Below are positions 5,158 through 5,486 of a stretch of DNA of 5,486 bases, piece by piece; within the stretch, counting starts at the first letter, position 1, and each line of letters starts with the position of its first letter. A model generated the notes under the pieces. That model was not told the origin of the DNA. It saw nothing but the letters and a program-made list of their open reading frames with translations, and made no database searches. This stretch comes from Bacillota bacterium (lineage in GTDB: Bacteria > Bacillota > Clostridia > Oscillospirales > Ruminococcaceae), in assembly GCA_023395695.1 (NCBI GenBank), contig JAEWYJ010000094.1, positions 1 through 5,486 of the forward strand, written 5' to 3'. A program made the position numbers and the translations under genes.

Positions 5158-5486
5158 ATGAAAAAGTTATTAACCGTTTTGCTCGTTTCCATGTTGACGC
5201 TGCTTGCCGCCTGTGGCAGCCCGTCCGCCGCTCCTTCTTCTGCCGCGCCCTCGGGCGGCGATGCCTCCCCGGCCGCACCACAAACTGAAAAAATTAAGAT
5301 TGGCCTTGTGCAGATGATGGAGCACCCCTCGCTTGACGAAATTCGCGAAGCGGTTCTTACCCAGCTGACCGCCGAGGGCTTTGACGCCTCCAAGGTAGAT
5401 ATCGACTATCAGAACGGCCAGGGAGACCCCGGCACGCTTAATTCCATCGCACAGAAGTTTGTCGGTGACGGCGCAGACCTTATTAT
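5158..5486 (+). CDS. trpX: TrpX-like tryptophan ABC transporter substrate-binding lipoprotein, 3' part beyond window
   Basis: 109 complete codons run off the right edge. Residues 1-19 form a lipoprotein signal (K2-K, hydrophobic core, lipobox L16-A-A-C19), so the protein should be anchored outside the membrane. An Ala/Pro/Ser/Gly linker (20-41) follows. The binding domain then begins KIKIGLVQMMEHPSLDEIREAV, followed by EGFDASKVDIDYQNGQGDPGTLNSIAQKFVGDGADLI. This is the characteristic opening of the ABC_sub_bind family (PF04392, COG2984), where 'IG..Q...HP.LD....G' and 'N.QGD...' are hallmarks. Family members occur in trpXYZ operons proposed to import tryptophan; the Trp-specific T-box upstream is why I prefer that ligand. 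Permease and ATPase genes should follow outside the window. The start is ATG 5158, with only a weak GAGAG (5144-5148) as ribosome binding site. In-frame ATG 5134 would add eight charged residues (MYERERLQ) before the signal peptide and has no ribosome binding site. Confidence 0.9.
   Translation, partial: MKKLLTVLLVSMLTLLAACGSPSAAPSSAAPSGGDASPAAPQTEKIKIGLVQMMEHPSLDEIREAVLTQLTAEGFDASKVDIDYQNGQGDPGTLNSIAQKFVGDGADLI

Noticed and set aside
5124..5393. 89-codon minus-strand frame over the start of trpX
   Set aside because: Shadow of the Ala/Ser/Pro-rich lipoprotein linker and opposite to the T-box-controlled reading direction.
1..5486. CRISPR array, insertion sequence, tRNA or rRNA gene, attachment site
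   Set aside because: No regularly spaced repeats, no transposase or integrase motifs, no terminal inverted repeats and no tRNA-like cloverleaf were seen. The KTR gene is the only hint of mobile ancestry.

Overview
The window looks like chromosomal DNA from a moderately GC-rich Clostridia-type Firmicute, perhaps an Oscillospirales relative. The main reasons are a T-box leader, SigA-like promoters (TTGACA with TATAAT or a near match), strong AGGAGG-type ribosome binding sites, lipoproteins with LAAC lipoboxes and a Cys-rich KTR protein. The taxonomic call is inference.

Left part (1-2457, all minus strand, read right to left). A gene of 479 codons encodes an uncommon two-part protein: a complete class I SAM-dependent O-methyltransferase-like half followed by a complete MarR-type winged-helix half. 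It has a good promoter (-35 at 2534-2539, -10 at 2510-2515) with a short palindrome (2486-2501) just past the predicted transcription start, where an autoregulatory operator would fit. 41 nt downstream is a 62-codon Cys-rich KTR zinc-ribbon gene that starts at GTG and whose stop codon lies inside a rho-independent terminator (758-803). Next, with its own ribosome binding site but no promoter I can recognise, is the 5' two-thirds or so of an iron-complex-type ABC transporter substrate-binding lipoprotein gene, cut by the window edge.

Middle (2458-4592). A divergent intergenic region carries the leftward promoter and a rightward TTGACG-N18-TATAAT promoter. The latter drives typA (bipA), a translational GTPase of ribosome assembly and stress adaptation. 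Its best start is TTG at 2772, not the GTG three codons upstream.

Right part (4593-5486, plus strand). A separate promoter (4686-4714) starts a complete T-box riboswitch leader. Its specifier reads UGG (Trp), its T-box bulge is UGGC (fits a tRNA with discriminator G73, as bacterial tRNA-Trp has), and its terminator has a 17-bp perfect stem. It precedes the start of a TrpX-like ABC substrate-binding lipoprotein gene (COG2984 type), the expected first gene of a trpXYZ tryptophan uptake operon. Specifier, discriminator match and downstream gene agree independently. About 147 nt lie between terminator and trpX, including a well-placed ribosome binding site followed by an ATG-TAA start-stop.

The least ordinary item is the methyltransferase-MarR fusion with its KTR partner beside a metal-complex importer. 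The typA and T-box/trpX parts are conventional.
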